44,941 bases of DNA. Source: Mycobacterium sp. (GTDB lineage: Bacteria > Actinomycetota > Actinomycetes > RYN-182). The notes under the pieces were generated by a model. That model was given only the letters and a program-made list of their open reading frames with translations. It ran no database searches and was not told where the DNA came from. Positions 24,883 to 32,631 of this stretch are shown here, in pieces. Position 1 is the stretch's first letter, and the number at the start of each line of letters is the position of its first letter. The stretch spans positions 1 through 44,941 of the forward strand of contig JAOPWU010000045.1 in the NCBI GenBank assembly GCA_025965515.1, written 5' to 3'. The position numbers and the translations under genes are program-made.

Positions 24883-25409
24883 GACGGTTCCTCATTTCTG
24901 GGGGTGGGGACGGGTGGGACGGACGTCTCGACGGGCGGCGGGCCGAGCCCGAGCTGGTCGGCCAGCAGTTCACGGACGAGCGCGGCTGCCGGGTCGACCG
25001 CTGCGGCCACGGCCGGCGTGAGGCCGATGCCCTCACCGGTGTCGGCGGGCCGGCAGCCCACCACGTACGTCGGCGGGAGGGTGCCGCCCAGCTGCCCGAG
25101 GCTCGCCAGCACCGCGCCGGGGGCCATGCCGTGGGCGTCGAGCTCGCCCTCGCCCAGGTCGTCGGGCCCGACCTCCAGCACGCTCAGCTCGCCGGGCTTC
25201 CCCGGGCCGGGCAGCGCATCCACGACGACCAGCGCGTCGACGCCGTCGAGCAGGTCGTAGGCCAAGTGCATGCCGCGGATGCCGTAGTCGACGACGGAGA
25301 CACCGTCGGGGAGCGGCCCCTCGGCGAGCCGCCGCGCCACCTCGCTGCCGAAGCCGTCGTCGGTGAGGAAGAGGTTGCCGATCCCCGCCACGAGAACCCC
25401 GCCGCTCAC
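24879..25409 (-). CDS. Hydrogenase maturation protease (peptidase M52)
   Basis: 176 residues from GTG 25409, overlapping the upstream stop as GTGA. GIGNLFLTDDGFGSEVARRL near the N-terminus, VVVDALPG in the middle and LDAHGMAPGAVLA later carry the acidic, Asp and His nickel-sensing residues of the HybD/HycI family. The first acidic position is Asp rather than the Glu of HybD. These enzymes check that nickel is inserted in the large subunit, then remove its C-terminal peptide. The substrate should be HhyL, cut after His575 to release 23 residues. The C-terminal Pro/Glu tail is unstructured. Confidence 0.9.
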   Translation of the reverse strand: MSGGVLVAGIGNLFLTDDGFGSEVARRLAEGPLPDGVSVVDYGIRGMHLAYDLLDGVDALVVVDALPGPGKPGELSVLEVGPDDLGEGELDAHGMAPGAVLASLGQLGGTLPPTYVVGCRPADTGEGIGLTPAVAAAVDPAAALVRELLADQLGLGPPPVETSVPPVPTPRNEEPS

Positions 25410-26755
25410 GGCGTGCCCCCGAGGCTTGCCAGCGGCTCCAGCTCGTCCGGGTGGAAGTAGTAGAAGCGGCCGGTCGTGTCGTACAGGTCGGCGCCCGGGT
25501 CGTCCTCGAGCACCACGGCGACGTGGGTCTCGCCGTCGAGGTCGCCGAAGACGCGGGCGACGACCGCCGTCTGCCCGGCGAGGAAGATGTCCTGCGCATC
25601 GGCGGGCCGCGACGGCCGCAGCAGCACCCGGCTGCCGCGGGCCACCGGGACCCCGGCGATCAGCACCGCGTCGCGCTCCGGCTGCGCGTTCCCGTTGAGC
25701 CCCGCCTCGTCCCAGGTGGGGATGTCGAGCGACACCTCCTGCACCGGTCCCCCGTCGTCGCGGCGCCCGCCGTGCAGCCGGTCGAGGTCGGCGGGTGAGA
25801 GCGCGTCGCACCGGTCGAGGATCGCCGCGGCGCGCGGGTCCGTCCCCCGCGCCTCCTCCCGTTCCTGCTCGGTCAGCGTGAGGATCCGCAGCGTCAGGAT
25901 CTCGTCGATCTCCGTGGCGTCGAACAGGTCGCCGGCGCTCTCGGGCGCGATGGCGGGGTGGTCGCCCAGGATGATCGGCGAGACGAGCACCGCGTCGCCG
26001 CCTTCGTCGTCCGCGACGACGACGGGCCAGCAGCGCTCCTGCGCGCACGCCGCCGCGTCGGCCGCGGCCCAGTCCGGCCCGTCCAGCAGCGACGTCAGCC
26101 GCGCCCGGCGGGCGGTCACCAGCAGGTGAGTGCCGACGAACGAGGACCGGGCCGCGACGTCCCGGTCGCTCCAGCCCGGGACGCTGTGCGGCGCCCAGGG
26201 CGTCCGGTTGTCGAACCGCAGCTGCACCACGACGGCCCGCGGGTCGACGCCCGGGCGCGCGGTCAGCGTCAGCACGCCGTCCAGCGGCACGCGGGTGCGG
26301 ACGAGCCGTCCGACGACGACACCGCCCTCCTCGAGCTGCTCGACCTGCTCCCCGCCCGGCACGGCGACGGGCAGCTGCAGCCCGGGCTCCAGCGGCAGGT
26401 CGGGCAGCGGCACCTCCCGCGGGACCGCTTCCGAGTACGGGATCCAGCGGGTGCCGCCGACCACCAGCTCGGCCACGGGCACCCAGCCGTCGCCGTTGGG
26501 TCGCTCAACGGTCCGCGCCTGCACCTGCAGGAAGCGCACCACGACGTCGAGCCGCGCGTCGGGCTGCGCCTCGACGACCAGTTCGGCCGCCAGGTGATCG
26601 GGCTCCCCCACGCCGGCCTCGGTGGCCCCCGGCGGGCCGAGGACGCCGAACTGCCAGCGGACCTGGTTCTTCGCGGACGACGCCCGGTACGGGTACAGCA
26701 GGTAGCCCTCGTAGAGGATCGCGTCGGCGACCCGGCGGGCGGCGGTCAGCGTCAC
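25406..26755 (-). CDS. Hydrogenase-operon protein of unknown function (449 aa)
   Basis: GTG 26755 overlaps the DUF6084 stop, and the end overlaps the protease start. The N-terminus is highly distinctive: ARRVADAILYEGYLLYPYR then SSAKNQVRWQFGVLGPP. A mixed alpha/beta body follows, with WSDRDVAARSSFVGTHLLV, VLVSPIILGDHPAIAPES and a helical Glu/Arg-rich segment (LTLTEQEREEARGTDPRAA). The last 90 residues, GSRVLLRPSRPADAQDIFLAG and then DPGADLYDTTGRFYYFHPDEL, look like a separate beta-rich domain. There are few cysteines, so it is unlikely to hold a metal cluster. I cannot assign a fold. Its place in a fully coupled operon argues for a dedicated assembly or scaffolding role for the hydrogenase. 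Confidence 0.8.
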   Translation of the reverse strand: MTLTAARRVADAILYEGYLLYPYRASSAKNQVRWQFGVLGPPGATEAGVGEPDHLAAELVVEAQPDARLDVVVRFLQVQARTVERPNGDGWVPVAELVVGGTRWIPYSEAVPREVPLPDLPLEPGLQLPVAVPGGEQVEQLEEGGVVVGRLVRTRVPLDGVLTLTARPGVDPRAVVVQLRFDNRTPWAPHSVPGWSDRDVAARSSFVGTHLLVTARRARLTSLLDGPDWAAADAAACAQERCWPVVVADDEGGDAVLVSPIILGDHPAIAPESAGDLFDATEIDEILTLRILTLTEQEREEARGTDPRAAAILDRCDALSPADLDRLHGGRRDDGGPVQEVSLDIPTWDEAGLNGNAQPERDAVLIAGVPVARGSRVLLRPSRPADAQDIFLAGQTAVVARVFGDLDGETHVAVVLEDDPGADLYDTTGRFYYFHPDELEPLASLGGTP

Positions 26756-27390
26756 GGCGCCGTCACCTCCGCCGGCAGCAGGTCGGCGATCGTGGCCTCC
26801 CAGGAGGTCAGCCCGCGGGCCGACCGGTACCGCAGCAGCGCGTCGATGGTCTCCCGGTCCAGCCGCAGCCAGCCGCCGCCGGGGAAGTACGCGTCCATGA
26901 GCGACCGCCACGTCGCCACCGGCAGCCGGCAGGGCGCCTCCAGCGACCAGGACAGCTGCTCGACCGCGAACCCGGTGGCGCCGCGGGTGAAGACCGTGCC
27001 GCTGAACAGCAGGATCAGCGGGACGTCGCCGTCGTGCAGGGCGTGCAGGTACTTGCCCGTGCTGACGTCGAGGTCGTAGCTGCAGGCCACCGGCAGGTCG
27101 ATGGTGGTCTCTCCGGTGAAGCCCTGCACCACGGCGGTCGCGTGGGTCCAGAGGAACGGCTTCAGCGTGCTGGCGTACCGGTCCGCCGTCCCGAACAGGT
27201 CGACGAGCCCCGCCCGCTCCTCCGGGTCGTAGTGCCGGCGCTGCGGCTCGACCCGTAGCTGGCACCGGAGCACCATGGCGTGGACGACCTCACCCGAGGT
27301 CTCCTGCAGCCGCAGCCGGAACAGCAGGTGCGGCGACGCGGCGTACAGCTCCGGTCGGACGTCGACCACCTCGACGGCGAGTTCGGTCAC
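26752..27390 (-). CDS. DUF6084-like hydrogenase accessory protein
   Basis: 212 residues from GTG 27390, overlapping the DUF5947 stop. It is soluble and beta-rich at the N-terminus (ELAVEVVDVRPELYAASPHLLFRLRLQE), with a central KPFLWTHATAVVQGFTGETTIDLPVACSYDLDV block and a C-terminal WRSLMDAYFPGGGWLRLDRE followed by a helix. I associate this layout with DUF6084, known mainly from actinobacterial group 1h hydrogenase loci. No catalytic motif is visible. The only cysteines are single and scattered, so it is probably not a metalloprotein. Confidence 0.75.
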   Translation of the reverse strand: MTELAVEVVDVRPELYAASPHLLFRLRLQETSGEVVHAMVLRCQLRVEPQRRHYDPEERAGLVDLFGTADRYASTLKPFLWTHATAVVQGFTGETTIDLPVACSYDLDVSTGKYLHALHDGDVPLILLFSGTVFTRGATGFAVEQLSWSLEAPCRLPVATWRSLMDAYFPGGGWLRLDRETIDALLRYRSARGLTSWEATIADLLPAEVTAP

Positions 27391-28007
27391 GACGCACCCG
27401 CCGGCTTGCTGCGGCCGCGGACGGCCGTGAAGAACTCCTCGAGCCGGCGGCGGACGTCCTGACCGCCGTCGAACCCCCGCCAGAGCTGCCGTAGGTGCCC
27501 CACCAGCTCGTAGCAGACGTCGATCGGCACCAGGTAGGCCTCGATCGCGCCGCTCTCCGCCCGGACCAGCAGCGCCTCGACGTCGGCGCGCAGGGTGGCG
27601 AGCTCCGGCGCGGCCGCCACCACCCGCTCCCAGGCGTCGAGCGACAGCTCGGACTCCGTGGCGCCCGCCGGACCCGGGTAGAAGGCGACCACCCGGCCGA
27701 GCGTGCTGTTGCGGAACAGGAACGCCGTGCCCACCGGCAGCTCGAGCTCCTCCCACACCGGGAGCGCGAGATCGGCGAAGGACAGGTAGCGGTCCGGCAC
27801 CGACCGGTAGGCGAGGTCCGCGTCGTCCCGGGTGAACAGCAGCGTGCAGGGCCGGCAGGTGCACAGCAGCGACCGGGCGCGGACGTCGACCACGTGGCCG
27901 TGCTCCGGCGCGAGCGGCTCCGCGCACATCTCGCACCGCTCGCCCGGCGGGCGCACGGGGCGATCGGCCCGGATCCGCGACAGCACGCCCAGGGCACTGG
28001 AGGTCAT
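27387..28007 (-). CDS. DUF5947-like Cys-rich hydrogenase accessory protein
   Basis: 206 residues from ATG 28007 (ATGA overlap with hhyE). The N-terminal 60 residues hold a cysteine cluster, C25-x2-C28 and C49-x-C51-x2-C54, with H36 and H38 between them: a plausible zinc or Fe-S site. The rest is alpha/beta, with VPDRYLSFADLALPVWEELELPVGTAFLF and a C-terminal VPIDVCYELVGHLRQLWRGFDGG motif. The pattern fits DUF5947, found in high-affinity hydrogenase clusters and without known activity. The metal site could take part in Fe-S assembly or electron transfer alongside HhyE. Confidence 0.75.
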   Translation of the reverse strand: MTSSALGVLSRIRADRPVRPPGERCEMCAEPLAPEHGHVVDVRARSLLCTCRPCTLLFTRDDADLAYRSVPDRYLSFADLALPVWEELELPVGTAFLFRNSTLGRVVAFYPGPAGATESELSLDAWERVVAAAPELATLRADVEALLVRAESGAIEAYLVPIDVCYELVGHLRQLWRGFDGGQDVRRRLEEFFTAVRGRSKPAGAS

Positions 28008-28921
28008 GCCGGGACCGCCTGCTGGACGGCGAGCTGGACCACCCCGTCCCGCTCGAGCAGCGGCACCGGGTCGAGGTGCCGATCGGCGTCGGAGACCGAG
28101 GTGCCTGCCCGCCGGACGTCGAACGCCGCCCCGCAGCCGCGGCACAGGAGCACGGCGCTGCCGGGGGCCGCCGGCGCCCGCTGCATGGCCGGCCGGTCGA
28201 ACGCCGCCCCGCACCCCGCGCAGACGTCCCGGTAGGCGTACACGCCGGCCGGTAGCCGGCACAGCAGCACGGCCAGCCCGCCCACGGTGGCGCGGTGCAC
28301 CGTGCCGACACCCAACTCGTCCAGGCGCGCGGCGTCCGTCCACTGCACCCCGCCCGCGGACTCCGCCGGGCGGAGCCGAGCGGTGAGGGACGCGACGGGG
28401 ATGACCCCCTTCGGTGCCGGGGCCGGTGTCTCCACGTCGATCCGGGCCACCTCGGGCGCCGCCGCGTGGATGGCGTCCGAGACGGCGAGCTCCAGCGTGA
28501 CGGCCGAGCTGGCGCAACCGTCGCAGCTGCCGAGCAGCTGCAGCCGGACCACGCCCTCGTCGGTGAGACCGAGCAGCTTCACGTCCCCACCGTGCGAGCC
28601 CAGGTAGGGCCGCACCTTTTCGAGCGCCGCCTCCACGCGGTCCTCGACGGGGTAGGGGTGGAGCCCGTGCACGAGCAGCAGGCTGGCGACCAGCGGGTCG
28701 TCGGCGAGCGCCGCCAGCAGCTCGTCGTCGAGCCCGCCGGACTCGTCGACCAGCTCGAGGAGTCGCTCAAGGCCGGCCCCGTAGAGGTCGACGACGAGGC
28801 GTACCAGCTCCTCGGACCGCTCGCGGGCCACGGGGCCCGCGGCGGCCGAGGCCTCCAGCAGCTGCTCGATGCGTTCCCCGCAGGCCCCCGCGTCCACGGC
28901 GGCCGCCGGGGCCGCACTCAC
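28004..28921 (-). CDS. hhyE: HhyE-type NifU/Rieske-like iron-sulfur protein
   Basis: 305 residues from GTG 28921 (overlap with hhyL stop). The helical N-terminus (to about 90) leads into a NifU C-terminal-like domain (about 92-165) with GSCDGCASSA, where C133 and C136 would bind an Fe-S cluster. A Rieske-like domain occupies about 205-305. Canonical Rieske proteins use C-x-H and C-x2-H. Here the matching sites are C234-x2-C237 and C260-x2-C263, with no ligand histidines, so the metal site is more like rubredoxin or zinc. In mycobacteria the equivalent HhyE is needed for H2 oxidation and is thought to pass electrons from the hydrogenase to the respiratory chain. The name is given by position and domain content. 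Confidence 0.8.
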   Translation of the reverse strand: MSAAPAAAVDAGACGERIEQLLEASAAAGPVARERSEELVRLVVDLYGAGLERLLELVDESGGLDDELLAALADDPLVASLLLVHGLHPYPVEDRVEAALEKVRPYLGSHGGDVKLLGLTDEGVVRLQLLGSCDGCASSAVTLELAVSDAIHAAAPEVARIDVETPAPAPKGVIPVASLTARLRPAESAGGVQWTDAARLDELGVGTVHRATVGGLAVLLCRLPAGVYAYRDVCAGCGAAFDRPAMQRAPAAPGSAVLLCRGCGAAFDVRRAGTSVSDADRHLDPVPLLERDGVVQLAVQQAVPA

Positions 28922-30714
28922 TCGTCGCCCGCGGCGGCGGCGGTCGGGGAGTGCACCTTCTTCAGCGTCTTACCGCCGCCGAGGTACATGTGGACACCGC
29001 AGGGCAGGCAGGGGTCGAAGCTGCGGACGGTCCGCATGATGTCGATGCCCTTGAAGTTCTCCCGGTTGTTCTCCTCGAACAGCGGCTGGTCCTGCACCGC
29101 GTCCTCGTACGGCCCGGGCGTCCCGTAGGAGTCACGCGGGTTGGCGTTCCACGGGGTCGGCGGGTAGGGGTGGTAGTTCGCGATCTTCCCGTCGCGGATG
29201 ACCATGTGGTGCGACAGGACGCCGCGGACGGCCTCCGTGAAGCCGCAGCCGATGCCCTCCTCGGGCACGTCGAACTTCTCCCAGGTCTTGGTCCGGCCGG
29301 CGTGGATCTCCGCGATGGCCTTCTCGCAGAAGTGCAGGGCGGACGCGGCGGCGTAGGCCTGGAAGTAGCTGCGGGCACGGTTGCGCTCGAGCGTGTTGCT
29401 CCAGCGGGGGATCTTCCACTCGAGCTCCACGGGACCGCTGAGCGCCGTCTTCGGCAGGTTGATCTGCACGCTGCGTCCCGTGGACTTCACGTACCCGATG
29501 TCGACCAGCCCGGCGAGGGCGGTGGACCACAGCCGGGCCAGCGGGCCGCCGCCGGTGTCGAGCGCCAGGTAGTCCTTGCCGTCGTAGAAGCGCGGCGACA
29601 TGACCCAGCTGTACTTGTTGTCGAGGTCGCGCTTCTGCGGCTTCGGGTTGGTGTGCTGGTTCCAGGGGTGCCGCCGGTCCACCGGGTTCCCCAGCGGGTC
29701 CTGCTTGACGAACATCTCCTGCTCGGTCCAGTCGTCGTAGTACGAACTGCCGAGCAGGATGCGGATGCCGAGGTTGATGTCGACGAGGCTCGTGGTGAGC
29801 AGCCGGTCGTCGACCACGACGCCCGGGGTCACGAACATCTTGCGGCCCCACTGCTCCATGTCCTTGTAGGAGAAGTTGCAGAACTCCGGGTCCTGGAACG
29901 AGCCCCAGCAACCGAGCAGCGTGCGGCGCAGGCCGACGTTCTCGTAGCCCGGCAGCGCCTCGTAGAAGAAGTCGAACAGGTCGTCGTGCATGGGCACGAC
30001 CCGCTTCATGAACTCGACGTACCGCATGAGCCGCGTCTGGTAGTCGGTCATCAGTTGGATCGTCGCCACGGTGCCGACGCCGCCGGGGTAGAGCGTGGAC
30101 GGGTGGACGTGCCGTCCCTCCATGAGGCAGAACATCTCGCGCGTCCACCGGCTGACCTGCAGGGCCTCGCGGTAGAACTCGCCGGTGAACGGGTTCAGCG
30201 CCCGCATGATGTCGGCGATGGTGCGGTAGCCGTGGGCCGCCGAGCCGGGCGCGCGGGTCTTCTCCGCCTTGGCCAGGACGGCCGGGTTGGTCTCCTTGAC
30301 CATGCGCTCGCAGAAGTCGACCCCGACCAGGTTCTCCTGGAAGATGTTGTGGTCGAACATGTACTCGGCGGCCTCACCGAGGTTGACGATCCACTCGCCG
30401 AGCGCCGGCGGCTTCACGCCGTACGCCATGTTCTGCGTGTAACAGGAGCAGGTGGCGTGGTTGTCACCACAGATGCCGCAGATGCGACTGGTGATGAAGT
30501 GGGCGTCCCGCGGGTCCTTGCCCTTCATGAAGATGCTGTAGCCGCGGAAGATCGAGGACGTGCTGTGGCACTCCGCCACCGTGCGGTTGGCGAAGTCGAT
30601 CTTCGTGTAGATCCCCAGGCTCCCGACGATGCGGGTGATGGGGTCCCACGCCATCTCGACGAGGCCCCTGTCCTGTTCGGTCGGAGTGTCGGTGCGGGGA
30701 AGCGTGGAGGTCAT
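28918..30714 (-). CDS. hhyL: [NiFe] hydrogenase large subunit, group 1h (HhyL)
   Basis: 598 residues. The nickel-iron ligands are intact: RICGICGDNHATCSCY (C79, C82) and DPCLPCGVH (C569, C572). His575 marks the expected M52 cleavage site, followed by a 23-residue peptide starting MYLGGGKTL. The L1 motif with GDNHATCS and the L2 with PCGVHMYLG are typical of the actinobacterial high-affinity (group 5/1h) enzymes, not of group 2a or of membrane-bound 1d. The enzyme oxidises trace H2 in the presence of O2 and feeds aerobic respiration, usually in stationary phase. It is separated from hhyS by 710 bp holding two small genes, instead of being adjacent, and overlaps hhyE by 4 nt. Confidence 0.95.
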   Translation of the reverse strand: MTSTLPRTDTPTEQDRGLVEMAWDPITRIVGSLGIYTKIDFANRTVAECHSTSSIFRGYSIFMKGKDPRDAHFITSRICGICGDNHATCSCYTQNMAYGVKPPALGEWIVNLGEAAEYMFDHNIFQENLVGVDFCERMVKETNPAVLAKAEKTRAPGSAAHGYRTIADIMRALNPFTGEFYREALQVSRWTREMFCLMEGRHVHPSTLYPGGVGTVATIQLMTDYQTRLMRYVEFMKRVVPMHDDLFDFFYEALPGYENVGLRRTLLGCWGSFQDPEFCNFSYKDMEQWGRKMFVTPGVVVDDRLLTTSLVDINLGIRILLGSSYYDDWTEQEMFVKQDPLGNPVDRRHPWNQHTNPKPQKRDLDNKYSWVMSPRFYDGKDYLALDTGGGPLARLWSTALAGLVDIGYVKSTGRSVQINLPKTALSGPVELEWKIPRWSNTLERNRARSYFQAYAAASALHFCEKAIAEIHAGRTKTWEKFDVPEEGIGCGFTEAVRGVLSHHMVIRDGKIANYHPYPPTPWNANPRDSYGTPGPYEDAVQDQPLFEENNRENFKGIDIMRTVRSFDPCLPCGVHMYLGGGKTLKKVHSPTAAAAGDE

Positions 30715-30808
30715 CGCGGTGCTTCTCTCGTCTGGCGGGGACCCGCGGGCCGGGGTGGGCCGGCGAGGGGGGAGGGGTCACGGGTTCATGGGTGACGGGC
30801 GGGCCCGG

Positions 30809-31099
30809 TCAGGCCCCGCCCTTCTCGCCGCGGGGGGTGCCGGGGACGTGCGCGGGCGTGTCGTCGCCGGGCGCGGAGGTCTCGGTCTCCGGCATGTCTG
30901 CGGCGGGTTGCTCGTCGGCGGGTGACGCGACGCGGCCCCCCGGCGTGTCGGAGGGATCGGCGGCCTTGGGGCTGTCGTCGGTCACCGGGCCGGTGGCCCC
31001 GCCGACGCGGGCGCCCTCGCGGTGGGTGCCGCCTTCCTGGTCGTCCTCGGCAGTCGTCTTGCGGCCCTCGTACGGGGGGACCGGGTTTTCTGTGGTCAT
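30809..31099 (-). CDS. Small disordered protein between hydrogenase subunits (96 aa)
   Basis: Starts MTTENPVPPYEGRKTTAEDD with an excellent TAGGGAGGAAG site before ATG 31099. The whole protein is Pro/Glu/Asp/Gly-rich with no hydrophobic core, cysteines or membrane helix, so it is probably intrinsically disordered. The stretch GARVGGATGPVTDDSP in the middle looks motif-like. It sits 25 bp after the 70-residue gene and 94 bp before hhyL, inside the hydrogenase transcript. No function is known to me; desiccation-type hydrophilic proteins or flexible linkers of a complex have this composition. Confidence 0.65.
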   Translation of the reverse strand: MTTENPVPPYEGRKTTAEDDQEGGTHREGARVGGATGPVTDDSPKAADPSDTPGGRVASPADEQPAADMPETETSAPGDDTPAHVPGTPRGEKGGA

Positions 31100-31124
31100 G
31101 GCGCTTCCTCCCTAACGGGTGCGG

Positions 31125-31337
31125 TCAGCCGCCCTGGTCGCCGGCGGGCAGGGCGTCCATGTCGTCCTGCGCGGTGCCCTGCGGGTTCACCGTGGTCGAC
31201 TCTTCGTGTGGGTCGCCGGCCGGCCGGTCAGCGGGACCGGCTCCCGGGGGGCCGCCTTCGTCGCGGGAGCCGGGGGCGCCCCGTGCTTCCTGCGGCTCCT
31301 CGCTGGGAGGGGTGGGGGTTTCTGCACTGTCGGACAT
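31125..31337 (-). CDS. Small disordered acidic protein downstream of hhyS (70 aa)
   Basis: Starts MSDSAETPTPPSEEPQEARG; GGAGGAC lies at proper distance before ATG 31337. It is rich in Pro, Glu, Asp and Gly, has no cysteine and no hydrophobic segment, and ends MDALPAGDQGG. Composition is close to that of the next gene, and the two may be related or functionally paired. It lies 87 bp downstream of hhyS on the same strand and is presumably co-transcribed. I do not recognise a family. Confidence 0.62.
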   Translation of the reverse strand: MSDSAETPTPPSEEPQEARGAPGSRDEGGPPGAGPADRPAGDPHEESTTVNPQGTAQDDMDALPAGDQGG

Positions 31338-31424
31338 CGGCGTCCTCCGGTGGGGGAGTTTCGGCGCGGGGCCACGCCCCGCGGCCCGGTGCGGCGAGGT
31401 GCCGCAGCGGGGTCGGGACGTGGA

Positions 31425-32480
31425 TCACCAGGTGCGCGTCGCCCCGGTCAGGAGCTTCGTGGAGGGGCGCCGCCAGCGGGGCTCCTTGTCGAGCGTCGCG
31501 CTGGTCTTGCTGCGGAGCGCCTTGACCGTGCGGCCGTAGGGGCCCACGGCGGCGGTCGACAATTTGCCACCGGGCGGTTCGTCCATGAAGGGCATGAATT
31601 TGTCGGGGAATCCTGGCATCGTGCAACCGATGCAGATACCTCCGACATTCGGGCAGCCGCCGACGCCATTCACCCAGCCACGCTTGGGGACATTGCACTT
31701 GACCACAGGTCCCCAGCAGCCGAGCTTGACGATGCACTTCGGCGAACCGTATTCCGTGGCGAAATCGCCCTGTTCGTAGTAGCCCGCGCGGTCGCATCCC
31801 TCGTGGACCGTCTTGCCGAACAACCAGGTGGGCCGCAGCGCCTCGTCGAGCGGGATCATCGGCGCCTGGCCAGTGGCCTGGTACAGCAGGTAGGTCAGGG
31901 TCTCGGCGAGGTTGTCACCCTGCACCGGGCAGCCCGGGACGCAGACGACCGGCAGGCCGGCCTTGCTCTTCCAGTCCCAGCCGAGGTAGTCCGGGACGCC
32001 CATGGCGCCCGTCGGGTTGCCGGCCATGGCGTGGATGCCGCCGTAGGTGGCACAGGTACCCGCGGCGACGATCGCCAGCGCCTTGGGTGCGAGCTTGTCC
32101 AGCCACTCGCTCGTCGTGACGGGTTGGCCGGTCATGGGGTTGTTCCCGAAGCCGCACCAGTACCCGTCGCCGGAGAGCGCCTCGTTGGGGATGGACCCCT
32201 CGACCACGAGGACGAAGGGCTCCAGCTCGCCCCGGTCGGCCTTCCAGAACCACTCGATGAAGTCGTCGGCGCCGCCCTTCGGGCCGCACTCGAAGTCGAT
32301 CAAGGGCCAGTGGACGGCCACCTTGGGCAGGCCGGGCAGCGCGCCGAGGGCGATCTCCTCGATCGTTGGCTGCGTGGCGGAGGTCAGCGCCACGGAGTCC
32401 CCGTCGCAACTGAGGCCGGCATTGATCCACAAAACGTGGACCGTCGTGTCTTCAGCCGCTCGGGCTTCTGCGGAGAGCAT
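31425..32480 (-). CDS. hhyS: [NiFe] hydrogenase small subunit, group 1h (HhyS)
   Basis: 351 residues from ATG 32480, with AGGAGG upstream. It relays electrons from the NiFe site through three Fe-S clusters. The proximal site reads LSCDGDS: C25 and D28, where most hydrogenases have C-x-x-C, together with C143 and C184. A Cys-to-Asp change here is the known signature of the actinobacterial O2-insensitive enzyme. Distal ligands are probably H226, C229, C249 and C255. Medial ligands are C262, C276, C283 and C286, where the extra C276 suggests a [4Fe-4S] rather than [3Fe-4S] cluster. There is no Tat signal and no C-terminal membrane helix, so the enzyme stays on the cytoplasmic side. It is the first gene of the operon. 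Confidence 0.95.
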   Translation of the reverse strand: MLSAEARAAEDTTVHVLWINAGLSCDGDSVALTSATQPTIEEIALGALPGLPKVAVHWPLIDFECGPKGGADDFIEWFWKADRGELEPFVLVVEGSIPNEALSGDGYWCGFGNNPMTGQPVTTSEWLDKLAPKALAIVAAGTCATYGGIHAMAGNPTGAMGVPDYLGWDWKSKAGLPVVCVPGCPVQGDNLAETLTYLLYQATGQAPMIPLDEALRPTWLFGKTVHEGCDRAGYYEQGDFATEYGSPKCIVKLGCWGPVVKCNVPKRGWVNGVGGCPNVGGICIGCTMPGFPDKFMPFMDEPPGGKLSTAAVGPYGRTVKALRSKTSATLDKEPRWRRPSTKLLTGATRTW

Positions 32481-32493
32481 CGTCGCCTCCTAC

Positions 32494-32517
32494 TGGGGTC
32501 TGCATTCTGAAACCCCA
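32494..32517 (-). promoter_or_regulatory. Hairpin abutting the hhyS ribosome-binding site
   Basis: On the transcript strand, TGGGGT and ACCCCA form a 6-bp stem with a 12-nt loop that ends two bases before TAGGAGG of hhyS. Such placement could affect ribosome access or mRNA stability, or mark a DNA operator. No known riboswitch class fits. Confidence 0.4.
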
Positions 32518-32566
32518 CCACGTCGTAGACGGCTAGCGCGGTGCCAGTCTGTGCGGCGCAGTGCTT

Positions 32567-32596
32567 GTCTTATTCCCGTCAGGGCGCAATCGTCAA
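32567..32596 (-). promoter_or_regulatory. Putative promoter of the hydrogenase operon
   Basis: TTGACG (32596-32591), 18 bp, TAAGAC (32572-32567), reading on the minus strand. The -35 is close to consensus; the -10 is weak. It predicts a leader of roughly 80 nt containing the hairpin before hhyS. It lies in the 151-bp region shared with the divergent hypF. Confidence 0.45.
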
Positions 32597-32631
32597 GGGT
32601 GTTCCCGCCACCCACTCATAGTCGGTGACCC

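Noticed and set aside
28918-32480. Assignment to group 2a (Huc) or membrane-bound group 1d hydrogenase.
   Set aside because: The L1/L2 motifs, the C-x-x-D proximal site, the lack of a Tat signal and anchor, and the NifU/Rieske-like partner fit group 1h.
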